Shown piece after piece: positions 62,733 to 64,000 of a stretch of DNA of 64,000 bases. Below the pieces are notes generated by a model that had not been told where the DNA came from, did no database searches, and saw only the letters and a list, made by a program, of their open reading frames with translations. Positions within the stretch are counted from its first letter, which is position 1, and every line of letters begins with the position of its first letter. The DNA is taken from NCBI RefSeq assembly GCF_040954645.1, contig NC_092804.1, forward strand, positions 145,151,108 through 145,215,107, read 5' to 3'. Position numbers and translations under genes: made by a program. Origin of the DNA: Diabrotica undecimpunctata (taxonomy: Eukaryota > Arthropoda > Insecta > Coleoptera > Chrysomelidae).

Positions 62733-64000
62733 TACGAGGGTGGATTCATATAAAACTAGCCTTTGATAGGAAAAACAAGTTTTTTGGAATTAAATCGATT
62801 TATTTCTCAACATAGTCCCCTTTTAGCTCGATACACTTGGTAAGGCGATGTTCCAATTTTTTTATCCCATCCGAATACTTGGGGTAGTACTTTTGCTCGA
62901 GCTCTTCAAAATAGGCCGAAGTTTCAGCGACGACTTCATCATGTGTTGCGAACGAGCCATTTTTTTAGGTTTGGATACAGGAAAAAATTGCTGGCGGCAA
63001 GATCTGGGGAATACGCTGGGTGTTCAACCAATTCATAGCCCAATTCATGTAATTTTGCCATGGCGACGGCCGATCTTTGAGCCGGTGCATTGTCTTGGTG
63101 AAAGAGCACTTTTTTGCGTTCCAAACCGGGGCGTTTTCGACGCAATTCGGTACCGAATCGATCCAATAATGCTGCGTAGTACTCACCATTGATTGTTGTT
63201 CCTTTTTCCAAATAGTCGATGTACATGATGCCCTTCGCATTCCAGAAAACAGTCGCCATCACTTTGCTGGCCGAATGTGCACTCTTTGCCTTCTTCGGCG
63301 CCCCTTCACCGCGTTTGCGCCACTGTTTCGACTCTTCTTTGGTTTCCGGTGTGTAATAATGCACCCAGGTTTCATCAATGGTGATAAATCGGCGAAAAAA
63401 CCCTTCGGATCGCACCGTATTATCGCCAAAAGCGTCTCCGAAGTGGTCACACGTTTTTGCATTTGATCGATTGTCAGCAAACACGGTACCCATCGCGCGG
63501 GTAGCTTTTTCATGTCCAATGATGGTGAATGATGTTGTGTACGCTTTCGTAGGAAATGTTTAGGACCTCTATTAACTCGCGGAGCTTAATTCGACGATCT
63601 GCCATAATCATGTCATGAACTTTGTTGATCATTTCCGGCGTGGTGACTTCATTTGGCCTCCCGGGACGCTCATCATCAAAAACACTCGCATGACCACGAA
63701 CAAATTCAGCTTTCCAAAATTTTACTGTTGCTAACGAAGGTGCAACCTCACCATAAACTTCGTCCAAGTCGGCTTTGATTTGCCCATTCGTTTTACCCTT
63801 TTTGTGAAGCAACTTAATCACCGAACGATACTCGACTTTTTCCATTTCTCCAAAAACACAAAATTTGTTTGCTTTTGACGGCTGTAAAAAACCAAACCAA
63901 TTGTTTTTAAAACTTAAATTTTTGACAGACGTTATGTCATGAATGGCAAATGTCAACACCGAAACCAATTCGGTATCAAGTAGCGCCATCTATCAAAGGC
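62733..64000 (-). mobile_element. mariner element cut off by the right edge of the window
   Basis: The left terminal repeat starts at about 62733 (TACGAGGGTGGATTCATA) after a TA, and continues into CTAGCCTTTGATAG. The window's last bases (CTATCAAAGGC) are the start of the matching inverted repeat, so the outer end of the right repeat lies beyond 64000. Between them lies a mariner transposase on the - strand. This is the youngest-looking DNA transposon here. It lies about 0.8 kb upstream of the STT3B start codon. Confidence 0.9.
62800..63844 (-). pseudogene. mariner transposase, frameshifted, third catalytic residue Asp to Asn
   Basis: Starts MEKVEYRSVIKLLHKKGKT at 63844 (two helix-turn-helix parts; SLATVKFWKAEFVRG) and continues through GRPNEVTTPEM to 63510, where the frame shifts. 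It resumes with ARWVPCLLTIDQMQKR and then, in the frame 63493-62939, FITIDETWVHYYTPE (first Asp), ATVFWNAKGIMYIDYL, FHQDNAPAQRS (second Asp) and YSPDLAASNFFLYPNLKKWL. Mariner needs D,D34D; here the third position, 35 residues after the second Asp, is Asn (AASN for APSD), and HR after APA is QR. A further frameshift after KKWLVRNT leads to the normal end VAETSAYFEELEQ...GDYVEK, with stop at 62800-62802. Frameshifts plus the Asn make it inactive. Confidence 0.88.

Noticed and set aside
62848..63192. 114-residue + strand frame and its neighbours at 63275-63563
   Set aside because: Antisense shadows of the mariner transposase.

Overview
The window is arthropod nuclear DNA, most likely from an insect with a large, transposon-rich genome. 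A beetle, possibly a leaf beetle, is my best guess. The evidence is spliced genes with GT/AG introns from 54 bp to over 6 kb, an AT-rich background, and dozens of broken copies of RTE-like non-LTR retrotransposons, Tc1/mariner DNA transposons and one Ty3/gypsy-like gag. There are no bacterial signals such as operons, Shine-Dalgarno sites or CRISPR arrays.

Three host genes are supported. (1) At 1063-1788 on the + strand is a short, intact, intronless gene for an SR splicing factor of the SRSF4/5/6 (B52/SRp55) type. (2) At 16617-27686 on the - strand is PIGK (GPI8), the cysteine-protease subunit of GPI transamidase. I rebuilt it from six exons with consistent phases, giving 337 residues. (3) At 31541-61898 on the - strand is STT3B, the catalytic subunit of oligosaccharyltransferase, rebuilt from twelve exons giving 773 residues. 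PIGK and STT3B lie head to tail on the same strand, 3.9 kb apart. Both proteins act in the ER, one attaching GPI anchors and the other attaching N-glycans.

Region by region: 1-4.1 kb holds the SR gene and, downstream, a degenerate tandem-repeat block. 4.1-6.7 kb has no recognisable gene. 6.7-16 kb is a transposon graveyard: an RTE-like element with a Tc1-like element nested in it, reverse transcriptase scraps, a broken MADF/BESS-type gene with its introns still visible, an unusual DDE transposase remnant and a possible retroelement ORF. 16.6-27.7 kb is PIGK, whose introns carry a mariner, several RTE fragments, a foldback sequence and a candidate SINE. 27.7-31.5 kb is intergenic, with a perfect 17-bp hairpin and an RTE 3' end. 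31.5-61.9 kb is STT3B, whose long introns hold most of the remaining transposons. 62.7-64 kb is a fairly young mariner running off the right edge, with a mutated catalytic residue.

I did not find a convincing new biological system. The more unusual items are a transposase family with a very long spacing (about 75 residues) between its second acidic residue and its catalytic Glu, present as two copies; a candidate SINE whose tail matches that of a local RTE element; internally deleted RTE copies, one of which keeps a long fused frame; and a PIGK model lacking the usual C-terminal membrane anchor.
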